Shown here in pieces: positions 1 to 8,018 of a stretch of 64,000 bases of DNA (its first letter is position 1; the number at the start of each line of letters is the position of its first letter). Under the pieces are notes generated by a model. It was not told the origin of the DNA and made no database searches. It saw only the letters and a list, made by a program, of their open reading frames with translations. Made by a program: the position numbers and the translations under genes. The stretch is from an uncultured Mailhella sp. (GTDB lineage Bacteria; Desulfobacterota; Desulfovibrionia; Desulfovibrionales; Desulfovibrionaceae): positions 2,373,001 to 2,437,000 of the forward strand of contig NZ_OZ007001.1 in the NCBI RefSeq assembly GCF_963931295.1. Direction: 5' to 3'.

Positions 1-276
1 GCGGTGCGTCAGTTTACCCGCGCTCTTGCCACGGAATGGGCTGAATACAACATTCAGGTCAACGGCATTGCGCCGGGCTTCATTGCCACGGACATGAACA
101 TTCCGCTCATGAACGACAAGGAACTCAACGACTACATCATGCGTCACACGCCCGCCAAACGCTGGGGCAAGCCTTCGGAAGTGGCTTCCGTGGTGGCTTT
201 TCTCGTTTCGCCTGCGGCAGATTTCGTCACCGGTCAGATGATCTTCATCGACGGCGGATTCATCGTTTCGCTGTAG
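1..276 (+). CDS. SDR-family oxidoreductase, C-terminal part (gene starts upstream of window)
   Basis: The open frame runs in from the window edge and ends at 276, so only the last 91 codons are visible. The end of a classical short-chain dehydrogenase is recognisable: an alpha-helix after the missing YxxxK site, the segment [13 protein letters not shown], then [26 protein letters not shown] and the terminal DGG motif that precedes the C-terminus of SDRs. The wording of these motifs is closest to gluconate 5-dehydrogenase/KduD-type sugar-acid dehydrogenases; that is family knowledge, not proof of substrate. It is followed on the same strand by a DeoC-family aldolase and an iron alcohol dehydrogenase, suggesting a sugar(-acid) catabolic cassette. 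Confidence 0.85.
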   Translation, partial: AVRQFTRALATEWAEYNIQVNGIAPGFIATDMNIPLMNDKELNDYIMRHTPAKRWGKPSEVASVVAFLVSPAADFVTGQMIFIDGGFIVSL

Positions 277-281
277 AGCGC

Positions 282-307
282 GAACGCGGCGTTCGGCGTC
301 CGCGTTC
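282..307 (+). terminator. Hairpin after the SDR gene, possible terminator or processing site
   Basis: A perfect 8-bp inverted repeat (GAACGCGG at 282-289, CCGCGTTC at 300-307) starts six bases after the SDR stop codon. There is no T-run after it, so it may be an intra-operon structure rather than a true intrinsic terminator. Confidence 0.35.
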
Positions 308-423
308 CGCTGCTCTCAGGGAATGATTTCGGCGGGCCCCGTCTGCCGGAAAAGGGCGCCGACGGCTTTTCTCTCCGGCGTTCATGCTCGGAAGAAACAG
401 CCCGAAGTTTCAGGAGAACGACC

Positions 424-1170
424 ATGATTATCGAGGGAAAAACATGGACGCGGCAGGAGATTGCCTCGCGCATTGACCACACGGTGCTCGCTCCCGACGC
501 CGTGCGCTCGGATGTGGAGCAGGCCTGTACGCAGGCGAGGGCCTACGGCTTCAAGGCCGTGTTCACGAATCCTTACTGGACGCCTCTGGCGGCGGAGCTG
601 CTTGAGGGCTCCGGGGTGGCGGCGGGCATTTCTGCGGCGTTTCCGCTGGGGAGTCTGTCGTCTGCGGCCAAGGCCCTTGAAGTGGAAGAGACTCTGCGCC
701 GCGTCAAGGACAGGCTCTGCGCCGTGGATATGATGACCAACGTGGCGCTGCTCAAGGAAAAGCGCTACGCACAGTACACGGAGGACATCCGCGAAGTGGT
801 GAAGGCTGCATCGGGGCGTCCGGGCATGGTGGTGAAGGCCATTGTGGAAACGTCGTTGCTTGAACCTGAGGAAATACGCGCCGCCTGCGCCTGCGCTGCG
901 GAAGCGGGCGTGGATTTCGTCAAAACCTCCACCGGGCGCGGCGGAGCGCCGAATCTTTTTCATATCCGCATCATGAAGGAGTCACTGCCGCCTGAAGTGG
1001 GCGTGAAGTTTTCGGGCTTCGGCGTGCACGACTGCGCGGAACTTGCGTTTCTGGCCTTTGTCATGGGCGCCGATCTCATCGGCACGCCCCGGGGCCCCTT
1101 CATTGTGGATGCCCTCTGCGACCGTTATGCGCTTCTGTCAGGAGTCTTTCCCCGTCCTGCCGAACGGTAA
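424..1170 (+). CDS. deoC: DeoC/LacD-family class I aldolase (deoxyribose-phosphate aldolase-like)
   Basis: 248 aa, the usual DeoC length. DeoC enzymes reversibly cleave 2-deoxyribose 5-phosphate to glyceraldehyde 3-phosphate and acetaldehyde through a lysine Schiff base. Visible equivalents of the E. coli catalytic residues are Asp102 (VDMMTNVALLK), the Schiff-base Lys167 in VKTSTG, and Lys195 in VKFSGFG, corresponding to Lys201. The last two motifs deviate: TGRGGAP replaces the usual TGFGGGGAT type and SGFGVHD replaces the phosphate-binding SGGIRT. The substrate may therefore not be deoxyribose 5-phosphate. The start at 424 follows an AGGAGA box. It lies between an SDR and an iron alcohol dehydrogenase, which could respectively make the substrate and remove an aldehyde product; this role is inference. 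Confidence 0.8.
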   Translation: MIIEGKTWTRQEIASRIDHTVLAPDAVRSDVEQACTQARAYGFKAVFTNPYWTPLAAELLEGSGVAAGISAAFPLGSLSSAAKALEVEETLRRVKDRLCAVDMMTNVALLKEKRYAQYTEDIREVVKAASGRPGMVVKAIVETSLLEPEEIRAACACAAEAGVDFVKTSTGRGGAPNLFHIRIMKESLPPEVGVKFSGFGVHDCAELAFLAFVMGADLIGTPRGPFIVDALCDRYALLSGVFPRPAER

Positions 1171-1308
1171 GCGCAGGTTGCGGAGCATTCCTCCTCGCCG
1201 GCAGGCGCAACAGCTTGTCCCCCGGAATCGTCCTGCCGGTTTTCTTTCCGCCTTGGGGGACTACAGATCGACGGTTTTCCTTTTTCCGGATGGAAGCCGT
1301 CTCAGCCT

Positions 1309-1337
1309 GGCGGACCGGAACCCCTGTCCGGTCCGCC
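1309..1337 (+). promoter_or_regulatory. Perfect 11-bp hairpin immediately upstream of the Fe-ADH ribosome site
   Basis: GGCGGACCGGA (1309-1319) and TCCGGTCCGCC (1327-1337) form a perfect 11-bp stem with a 7-nt loop. It ends eight bases before the AGGAG ribosome-binding site of the alcohol dehydrogenase (ATG 1360). It could be an mRNA-stabilising or processing hairpin between deoC and the dehydrogenase, or an operator dyad. No T-run follows, so it is unlikely to be an intrinsic terminator. Confidence 0.5.
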
Positions 1338-1359
1338 CTCTGCACAGGAGTTTTCAAAA

Positions 1360-2523
1360 ATGGTGTTCCAACATGCTACCGTAAAGAGAATAGTACACGG
1401 TTTCGGTTCCATAGCCGGGGCTTCCGACGAAGTGAAGAAGCTCGGGGGAACCAGGGTCCTCATCGTCACGGACCCCGGACTGGCAAAGATAGGTGTGCAG
1501 AAGCCGGTGGAGGAATCGCTTGAGGCGGCGGGCATTCCCTGGAAGCTGTATGCTGGAGCCGAGCTTGAGCCGAGTGCGGAATCCATCCGGCGCTGCGCCG
1601 ATGAAGCCGCGGCCTTCAATGCCGACGTGCTCATAGGCGTGGGCGGCGGCAGCGCGCTGGACACCACCAAGGCCACGGCCGTGCTGCTCGGCAACGACGG
1701 CCCCATTGAGAAGTATTTCGGCATGGATCTCGTGCCCAATCCCTCGCTGCCTGCCATTCTCGTGCCCACCACGGCCGGAACCGGTTCGGAAATGACCAAC
1801 ATCGCGGTTCTGGCCGACACGGTCAACGGCGGCAAGCAGGGCGTGGTTTCGGAATACATGTACGCCGACACGGTGATTCTTGACCCTGAACTGACCATGG
1901 GCCTGCCCCCCAGAGTGACGGCCATGACGGGCGTGGACGCCTTTGTTCACGCCATGGAATCCTACTGCGGACTGGCGGCCACGCCCTTTACCGACGCCCT
2001 CAACATTCAGGCCATGAAGCTCATCGCCGGCAATTTGCGCCGCGCCTACGCCAACGGATCCAACCGCGAGGCGCGAAAGGCCATGCTCTATGGCTCCGCG
2101 CTGGCGGGCATGGGATTCGTGAACACGCAAAACGGCATCATTCACGCCATCGGCACCACGCTGCCGCTCTCCTGCCACATTCCCCACGGACTGGCCATGG
2201 CCGTCTGCGCGCCGTTCTGCGTAGGCTTCAACCACATTGCCGCGCCCGAACGCTACGCGCTGGTGGCGGACATCCTCCGCGGCGAAGACCGTTTCCGCAG
2301 CATGTCCGTTGACGCGCGCGCCGCGGACGCGGAAGGGGCGTTCCGGCAGTGGCTGGCCGATCTGGACATTCAGACGGGGCTTTCGCATTACGGCGTGACT
2401 CGCGAGGATCTGCCGGGTTGCGCGGATCGGGCCTTTGCCGCCAAGCGTCTTTTGAACAACAATCCGCGCCGCGCCGGACGAGATCAGATTCTGGCGCTGC
2501 TGGAAATCGGCTTCGACCGCTAG
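1360..2523 (+). CDS. Iron-containing (group III) alcohol dehydrogenase
   Basis: 387 aa, the standard length for this family, which interconverts aldehydes or ketones and alcohols with NAD(P)H and a divalent metal. The nucleotide-binding GGGS is at residues 95-98. The four metal ligands expected from FucO-type enzymes are visible as Asp193 and His197 (GVDAFVHAME), His262 (GIIHAIG) and His276 (IPHGLAM). The start at 1360 follows ACAGGAG. Relatives include lactaldehyde, butanol and sulfoacetaldehyde reductases; the sequence alone does not decide the substrate. Following the aldolase gene, a plausible job is reduction of the aldehyde it releases (inference). Confidence 0.9.
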   Translation: MVFQHATVKRIVHGFGSIAGASDEVKKLGGTRVLIVTDPGLAKIGVQKPVEESLEAAGIPWKLYAGAELEPSAESIRRCADEAAAFNADVLIGVGGGSALDTTKATAVLLGNDGPIEKYFGMDLVPNPSLPAILVPTTAGTGSEMTNIAVLADTVNGGKQGVVSEYMYADTVILDPELTMGLPPRVTAMTGVDAFVHAMESYCGLAATPFTDALNIQAMKLIAGNLRRAYANGSNREARKAMLYGSALAGMGFVNTQNGIIHAIGTTLPLSCHIPHGLAMAVCAPFCVGFNHIAAPERYALVADILRGEDRFRSMSVDARAADAEGAFRQWLADLDIQTGLSHYGVTREDLPGCADRAFAAKRLLNNNPRRAGRDQILALLEIGFDR

Positions 2524-2660
2524 AAGCGAAAAGCGCGCAGGCGTCGTTTTGCCGTCCCGGCCGGGACGCAGGTTTCGGTCGGACCGGCGCTCTGAGCGCG
2601 CTCAGAAGGCGCGGCGAGCCTTCGATCAGGCCGTATCCGCCATCTTGCGCACCTCGGCGT

Positions 2661-2705
2661 GCACAAAGGGCGTCGCTCCCTTTCGGGGAACGACGCCCTT
2701 TGTCG
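2661..2705. terminator. Bidirectional hairpin between Fe-ADH and metG
   Basis: ACAAAGGGCGTCG (2663-2675) pairs perfectly with CGACGCCCTTTGT (2691-2703). It lies between the convergent 3' ends of the alcohol dehydrogenase (2523) and metG (2722), where a shared terminator is expected. T-runs are weak. Confidence 0.6.
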
Positions 2706-2721
2706 TGCTTGCTGTTCAGGC

Positions 2722-4674
2722 TCAGGCGATGGAGGAGCCGCTCGGCGCGTCGGCCGTGAGCAGGGAGAGGCCGCCGTCGAACTCGGCGGTGAGAATCATG
2801 CCCTGCGATTCAAGGCCGCGCAGCTTGCGCGGAGGCAGATTGGCCACCACCACGACCTTCTTGCCCACGAGGTCTTCGGGCTTGAAGTGCGCGGCGATGC
2901 CGGACACGATCTGCCGGGGCTTGTCTTCGCCGAGGTCCACGTCGAAGCGCAGGAGCTTGTCGGCGTTGGGATGCTGCTCCGCGGCGAGAATGGTGCCCAC
3001 GCGAAGGTCGAGCTTCTGGAAGTCGGCAAATTCGATGGGAGCCCTGGGGCCGGTTTCCGCGGGCGCGGCCTTGGGAGCGGGGGCCTTCTTTTCCTTCCTG
3101 GGCTTGGCGGGAGCTTCTTCCTTTTCCATTTCGAGGCGGGGGAAGAGGTTGGAGGAGGCCGCAATTTCAAGGCCGGTGCGCAGGTGCATGCGGTAGTGCA
3201 GCACGTCGTTCAGGGCGGCTTCGGAAAGCGGGCCCTGCGGACGGCCGAGCTGCGCCTGCATGGTAGCGGAAGAGGCGGGCATGACGGGCCAGATGAGGTA
3301 GGCCACCTTGTACATGTTTTCCAGCAGCGTGCGGATCACGGTGCCGAGCCGTTCGGTGTCGCCGTTCTTGGCGAGGGTCCAGGGGGCCTGTTCGTCCACG
3401 TACTTGTTCATGGCGCGCACGGCGGTCCACAGGGCGTCGAGGGCCTGCGAGAAGCGCAGTTCGCCGAAGAGCTGCACGAAGTTGGCGGCGGCGTTGTCCG
3501 TGGTTTCGGAGAGAATGTCGTCGGCTTCAAGCTGATTGCCGAGCGCGGGAACCTTGCTCGCAAAGTACTTGGCGTTCATGGAGAGCACGCGGCTGAACAG
3601 GTTGCCGAGGTCGTTGGCGAGGTCGGCGTTCACGCGGGTGATGATGGCTTCCGGCGAATAGGAGGCGTCGGAGCCGAAGTTCATTTCGCGCAGCAGGAAA
3701 TAGCGGAACGCGTCGAGGCCGAAGTGTTCGGCGGCCTTGAGCGGATCGACCACGTTGCCCAGCGACTTGGACATCTTGGTGTCCTTGACGAGCCAGTAGC
3801 CGTGGACGTTGAGATGCTTGTAGAGGGGCAGGCCCGCGGCCATGAGCATGGTGGGCCAGAAGATGCCGTGGGGCTTCAGAATGTCCTTGGCCACGAGATG
3901 TTCGCCGGGCCAGTATTTTCTGTAGTTGCCGGATTCGTCGTTTTCGTTGTCGGGCCAGCCGAGGGCCGTGATGTAGTTGGCAAGCGCGTCGAACCACACG
4001 TAGCTCACGTAGTCCTTGTCGAAGGGCAGCTCGATGCCCCAGGTGAGGCGCGACTTGGGACGAGAAATGCACAGATCTTCCAGCACGCCGCCTTCGAGCA
4101 TGGCGAGGGCTTCGTTGCGGTAGCGCTCGGGACGGATGAAGTCGGGATGATCGAGGATGTACTGACGAAGCTGATCCTGATACTTGGACATTTTGAAGAA
4201 GTAGTTCTTCTCGCTGATGTATTCGGGCTTGGTCAGGTGCTGGGGGCAGAGGCCGTTTTCCAGTTCCTTTTCGGTGTAGAAGCGTTCGCAGCCGTAGCAG
4301 TAGTGGCCGCCGTATTCGCCGAAATAGATGTCGCCCTTGTCGTAGAGGCGCTGGAGCAGCACCTGCACGGCCTTCATGTGATCGGGATCGGTGGTACGGA
4401 TGAATCCGTCGTTTTCAATGCCGAGCTTGGGCCACAGGTTGCGGAACACGCCGGAAATGTCGTCCACGAAGGCCTGCGGGGTCACGCCGGCGGCGGTGGC
4501 GGCCTTGACTATCTTGTCCCCGTGTTCGTCGGTGCCGGTCTGCATGCGGGCGTCTTCGCCGAGCATGCGGTGAAATCTCTTGAGCGTGTCGGCCACAATG
4601 GTGGAGTACGCGTGGCCCAGATGAGGGCGGGCGTTGACATAGTAGATGGGCGTGGTGATGTAGTAGGTTTTCAC
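2722..4674 (-). CDS. metG: Methionyl-tRNA synthetase
   Basis: 650 aa. It charges tRNA-Met (initiator and elongator) with methionine in the cytoplasm. The class I HIGH signature is PHLGH (about residues 17-21). A zinc knuckle with CYGC follows near residue 125, the KMSKS loop is intact near residue 300, and the C-terminal OB-fold tRNA-binding/dimerisation domain occupies roughly the last 105 residues after a Lys/Pro/Ala-rich linker. The start is a GTG at 4674, supported by AGGAG five bases upstream; no in-frame ATG fits better. It is co-oriented with and 82 bp downstream of the PSP1-domain gene, an arrangement I know from other Desulfovibrio-type genomes. Confidence 0.97.
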   Translation of the reverse strand: MKTYYITTPIYYVNARPHLGHAYSTIVADTLKRFHRMLGEDARMQTGTDEHGDKIVKAATAAGVTPQAFVDDISGVFRNLWPKLGIENDGFIRTTDPDHMKAVQVLLQRLYDKGDIYFGEYGGHYCYGCERFYTEKELENGLCPQHLTKPEYISEKNYFFKMSKYQDQLRQYILDHPDFIRPERYRNEALAMLEGGVLEDLCISRPKSRLTWGIELPFDKDYVSYVWFDALANYITALGWPDNENDESGNYRKYWPGEHLVAKDILKPHGIFWPTMLMAAGLPLYKHLNVHGYWLVKDTKMSKSLGNVVDPLKAAEHFGLDAFRYFLLREMNFGSDASYSPEAIITRVNADLANDLGNLFSRVLSMNAKYFASKVPALGNQLEADDILSETTDNAAANFVQLFGELRFSQALDALWTAVRAMNKYVDEQAPWTLAKNGDTERLGTVIRTLLENMYKVAYLIWPVMPASSATMQAQLGRPQGPLSEAALNDVLHYRMHLRTGLEIAASSNLFPRLEMEKEEAPAKPRKEKKAPAPKAAPAETGPRAPIEFADFQKLDLRVGTILAAEQHPNADKLLRFDVDLGEDKPRQIVSGIAAHFKPEDLVGKKVVVVANLPPRKLRGLESQGMILTAEFDGGLSLLTADAPSGSSIA

Positions 4675-4756
4675 GGGAACTCCTGCTGAAAGAGCGTTGT
4701 TTCTTTGTCGTGCCGGCGGGCTTTGCCGGAAAAGGAGGTCGGCCGCAGGGCGTTTG

Positions 4757-5947
4757 CTACTGCGCGCTCCGGTCGGAGGCGTCGTCGTTCGAGGCGGGTT
4801 CCTTCGGCTCGCGCGCGGGGCGGGAACGGCGGCTTCTGTCGTGCTGCTCCTGATGGTGATGCGGACGCCTCCTGCGATGCGTGGCCTCTTCGGAATTCAT
4901 CATGCTGGGCTCGTGGGACACGGGCTGTGCGCCGTCCACGGGTTCGAGACCGGCGAGGTCGTCGTCGAGGGTTTCGGGCGCGGCGGAAACCACCATCATG
5001 CCGTTGCCGTTCTGGGGCTTCTGTTCCTTGGCGGAAGGCGCGGGGGGCACTTCGGCGCGCGTGGGCTTGAGGGCCTGCCAGTCTTCGAGGCTCATTTCCG
5101 TTTCCTGACCGCCGTCGGGAAGAACCACCACGGAATTGCGGAACATGTTGCTGCGCAGCACGCGCATGGGGCCTTCGGTGGTCTGATAGCGCTTGCCGAG
5201 GCGCGGGCAGCTTCTGTGAAAAGCGTCGTAATTTTCCTGTTCGTAGCTCAGGCAGCACAGAAGTCTGCCGCAGATGCCCGAAATCTTTGCCGGATTGAGG
5301 AAGAGATTCTGCTCTTTGGCCATCTTGATGGTGACCGGCGCGAACTTGTGCAGATAGCGGCGGCAGCAGCACACCATGCCGCAGTTGCCGAGCGCGCCGA
5401 GCATCTGGGTTTCGTGGCGCACGCCTATCTGGCGCAGCTCGATGCGGGTGCGGTACTGACGCACGAGATCCTTGACCAGATCGCGGAAGTCTATGCGCGT
5501 AGGCGCGGTGAAGAAAAAGACCATCTTGCTGCGGTCGAAGAGAATTTCCACGTCCACGAGCTTCATGTCGAGCTTGCGGTCGGCGATGCAGCGGCGGCAG
5601 AACTGATAGGCTTCGCGGGAAAGCACGGCGTTGTCCTGCGCGGCGAGCTTTTCCTCTTCGGTGGCGCGTCGGGCCGAGGGCATGGGCGCGGCGTGATCGT
5701 CGTCCTGTCCGTTCTCGTCGGAGTCCGGGCCGCTCATGCTCTGCACGGCCACGTTGGCCGCCTTGAGCACGTGTTCCAAGTCTTCCTGCCAGGGTCTCTG
5801 CCAGACCACCTGACCGCAGTTCAGACCGCGTTCCGTCATGACCATGGCGCTTTCGCCCACGGCGAGGGGAGCGTCGTCTCCGGTGTCGTGCAGGCAGGCG
5901 AGAACCTGTCCGTAGCGGCTGAAACGTATGCCTATCGTTTGCTTCAT
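4757..5947 (-). CDS. PSP1/RicT (YaaT)-like protein
   Basis: 396 aa. The PSP1 core is clear: an N-terminal beta-rich part (residues 1-60), then the region from about 110 to 265. It carries the cysteine clusters CGMVCCC (C189, C193-C195) and CGRLLCC (C226, C231, C232) plus C247; in Bacillus RicT such cysteines hold iron-sulfur clusters of the RicAFT complex, which acts in RNA processing and development. Two additions stand out: a hydrophilic, acidic insert around residues 70-105 and a C-terminal tail of about 60 residues rich in Arg, His and acidic residues. Whether RicA/RicF partners exist cannot be seen here. It is the first gene of a unit with metG. The ATG at 5947 has no convincing Shine-Dalgarno. 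Confidence 0.88.
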   Translation of the reverse strand: MKQTIGIRFSRYGQVLACLHDTGDDAPLAVGESAMVMTERGLNCGQVVWQRPWQEDLEHVLKAANVAVQSMSGPDSDENGQDDDHAAPMPSARRATEEEKLAAQDNAVLSREAYQFCRRCIADRKLDMKLVDVEILFDRSKMVFFFTAPTRIDFRDLVKDLVRQYRTRIELRQIGVRHETQMLGALGNCGMVCCCRRYLHKFAPVTIKMAKEQNLFLNPAKISGICGRLLCCLSYEQENYDAFHRSCPRLGKRYQTTEGPMRVLRSNMFRNSVVVLPDGGQETEMSLEDWQALKPTRAEVPPAPSAKEQKPQNGNGMMVVSAAPETLDDDLAGLEPVDGAQPVSHEPSMMNSEEATHRRRRPHHHQEQHDRSRRSRPAREPKEPASNDDASDRSAQ

Positions 5948-5972
5948 AATGACCGAGAAAATTTTTAGGATG

Positions 5973-5994
5973 AAAAAAGGCGGGCAGGGCCCGC
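5973..5994 (-). terminator. Terminator-like hairpin inside the PSP1-metG leader
   Basis: On the minus strand GCGGGC and GCCCGC pair over a 3-nt loop (5994-5980) and are followed by CTTTTTT. It lies between a candidate promoter (5' end about 6002) and the PSP1 start codon (5947), so it could attenuate transcription. It might instead end read-through from the uvrA operon about 570 bp upstream. Confidence 0.5.
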
Positions 5995-6008
5995 GGGGAA
6001 TCGTGGGA

Positions 6009-6038
6009 AGAATACCCTTCCGGGAAAAGACTTGTCAA
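6009..6038 (-). promoter_or_regulatory. Candidate sigma-70 promoter of the PSP1-metG unit
   Basis: The minus strand reads TTGACA (6038-6033), an 18-base spacer and TATTCT (6014-6009), giving a predicted start near 6002 and a leader of about 55 nt. The perfect -35 and the position in the only gap upstream of PSP1 support it. Confidence 0.5.
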
Positions 6039-6564
6039 TGCCCGAAGGCGCGCTGCCGCGCCGTTGCCGGGCAGGGAGAGCACGGCGCGGGAGTGGCGCG
6101 GAGGCGGGCGTTCGTCTTCTCCCGGGACGGCGGGGGAAGGTTCCTTCGCCGCAGGCTGGAGAGGCTCACGGCGAAGAGGCGGGCGCCCCCCCTGAGGCCG
6201 GGGACAATTCGTTCCCCATCGCCCGGCAGACTCACCGCGTATCGGAGAGTTCCTGCCGCGGGGCGGGAAAGATTGCCGTTGCGAAGGCGTGAGATCGGCG
6301 TTGCTGCCTGCGCGCTGCGGCGGGCAAGCCCCGAGGCAGGCGCGGGGGAGCCGTCGGCGCCGTCCGGAAGGGGGACGGCAGCGAGCGGAGCTCGGCATGT
6401 TCGCAGCGCCGGGCAGGGCTGCCGACGGGAAAGCGCTGCCCGCCAGGGAGCCGTTTTGTGCCCGCAGCTCTCCCGGTCTGGGTGTGTTTTCGGAGGGCGC
6501 GCGTTGCGGAAAGATGCGTTGGGAGAAAGGATGCGCCGGGCTAAAGCCTCCGCCGGAAAAGGCG
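6039..6564. other. Gene-free GC-rich stretch between the PSP1 promoter and the DUF4139 gene
   Basis: No frame in this stretch resembles a protein and no tRNA or riboswitch is recognisable. It is downstream of the DUF4139 stop codon and upstream of the PSP1 promoter. I see only GC-rich sequence with scattered short dyads. Confidence 0.6.
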
Positions 6565-8016
6565 TCAGCGAAGCGCCGGGGTGGGGTCCGCCGGAGCGGC
6601 GACGGTCACTTCATGCACGATGCTCGACGTTCCGTGCGCAGGCACTTCCAGCTTCCATTCGTAGCAGGCCCTTTCTTCGTTGAGCTCGGGCGCGGGGCGG
6701 CTTTTGACCTTGGCGCTCATGCGCGCGTCGCGCAGAATGGGGGCGGAGCTTTCCACGCGCACCTCCACGGCGCGGTCGTGCCTGTTGAGAATATCCGCCT
6801 TCCAGCGCCGCTGCCGCGCCTTCATGGAGGCCGGAACGTCGGCGTCCGTGGCGGAGAGTTCCTGCGTCACGACGGAAACAAGCTGATCCACTCCGAAGAA
6901 GAGCTCCTTCCGGGCCGCGTTCAGGCGGAACGTGCCGCGCGCGTTTTCCATGCCGTTCACCACGAAGACGGCCTGTCCCGCAGGCAGAAGCGGCAGCGTT
7001 TCCGAGGCGGGAGCAGCCGTGAAGTAGGCCCGCGTATCCTGGAGCGGACGCACGAGCCGGCAGAATTCGGCCGGAATCTCGCAGGTCGCGGCAAGGCGCG
7101 TGATCTCTCCCTCGGCGGGAACGTTCAGGCGGCCGAGCGGCCAGTAAACGCCCGTGGCGTGGCTCTGCACGTCTGCTGCGCCCGCGGCCTTGGCGGCCAT
7201 GATGTTTGCGGAGCGCAGCAGGGGGCGTTCGTCGCCTTCCGTCCATATCGGCAGGGCGGGCGGCTCCACGCTGCGCGCGTCCTCGGCGGAGGCGAGGGTC
7301 ACGTCCACGTCCTTCCAGTCCGCGCCGCTGTCCTGACGAAGCACGGCGTTCATGACGATGCGCACGAGTCCCGTCTTTTCTTCGGCCGACACGCGGTAGC
7401 TCGGCTTCCAGAACGCGCCGGGCAGAAAGTAGGTCCAGCGCGCGGTGACCGGGTCCTTTCCGTCGATGACGAGCTCGCATTCCTGCACGGCGCTGTTGTG
7501 ACTGCCGAGCGCCTGCATGCGCGCATTCAGGCTCTGCATTTCCTTTTCCAGCGCTCGTTCGCGCGCGCAAAGCTCCGTTTCCTTCTGCGCGAGCGCGGCA
7601 AGGCGAAGACGCGTTTCCTGCGCCAGCGCTTCGAGCGCCTGGGCGTTGTCGGCGGGGGCCGTCGGCGGATCGGCCCAGAAGAGGCGCTCGGCGGACACGC
7701 TTTTGCGCTCGGCGGCCACGCGGGAGAGCTCGCCGCGCAGGCCATCAAGTTCGCGCTGAAGCGCTTCCACGGCCGGAGAGGGCGTCTGTCTGACGCTGAG
7801 CCTCGATTCCAGCACGACGCCGGAGGAGAGCGACACGGAAAGACTTTCCGCATCCGCGCCCGCCGGAAGGGCGAGGACGACGCGGCCCTCCGGATGCACG
7901 GTCTCCTCTTCCGCGATGAGCGCGCCCGCGGGGTAGAGCACCACGGAAACGGGTTTCGCCTGCGCATGGGCAGGTGCGAGAAGCAGCGCCGCAAGAACAA
8001 GGAGACGGAGTTTCAT
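6565..8016 (-). CDS. Exported DUF4139 domain-containing protein
   Basis: 483 aa. A signal peptide is clear (MKLRLLVLAALLLAPAHAQA, cleavage near residue 20), so the protein should be periplasmic or outer-membrane associated. After a short beta domain comes a predicted coiled coil (about residues 80-170, Leu/Glu/Ala/Arg heptads), then the DUF4139 domain with the characteristic beginning ARWTYFLPGAFWKPSYRV near residue 195. The family (mucoidy inhibitor A-like) has no firm biochemical function. The ATG at 8016 is only two bases after the uvrA stop codon, so it is probably translated from the uvrA mRNA; no functional link to excision repair is known to me. Confidence 0.85.
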   Translation of the reverse strand: MKLRLLVLAALLLAPAHAQAKPVSVVLYPAGALIAEEETVHPEGRVVLALPAGADAESLSVSLSSGVVLESRLSVRQTPSPAVEALQRELDGLRGELSRVAAERKSVSAERLFWADPPTAPADNAQALEALAQETRLRLAALAQKETELCARERALEKEMQSLNARMQALGSHNSAVQECELVIDGKDPVTARWTYFLPGAFWKPSYRVSAEEKTGLVRIVMNAVLRQDSGADWKDVDVTLASAEDARSVEPPALPIWTEGDERPLLRSANIMAAKAAGAADVQSHATGVYWPLGRLNVPAEGEITRLAATCEIPAEFCRLVRPLQDTRAYFTAAPASETLPLLPAGQAVFVVNGMENARGTFRLNAARKELFFGVDQLVSVVTQELSATDADVPASMKARQRRWKADILNRHDRAVEVRVESSAPILRDARMSAKVKSRPAPELNEERACYEWKLEVPAHGTSSIVHEVTVAAPADPTPALR

Positions 8017-8018
8017 GA

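Noticed and set aside
2659..4689. Long open frame on the plus strand, 676 codons, antisense to metG
   Set aside because: It is the Gly/Val/His-rich antisense reading typical of GC-rich genes; metG on the other strand has all family motifs and a ribosome site.
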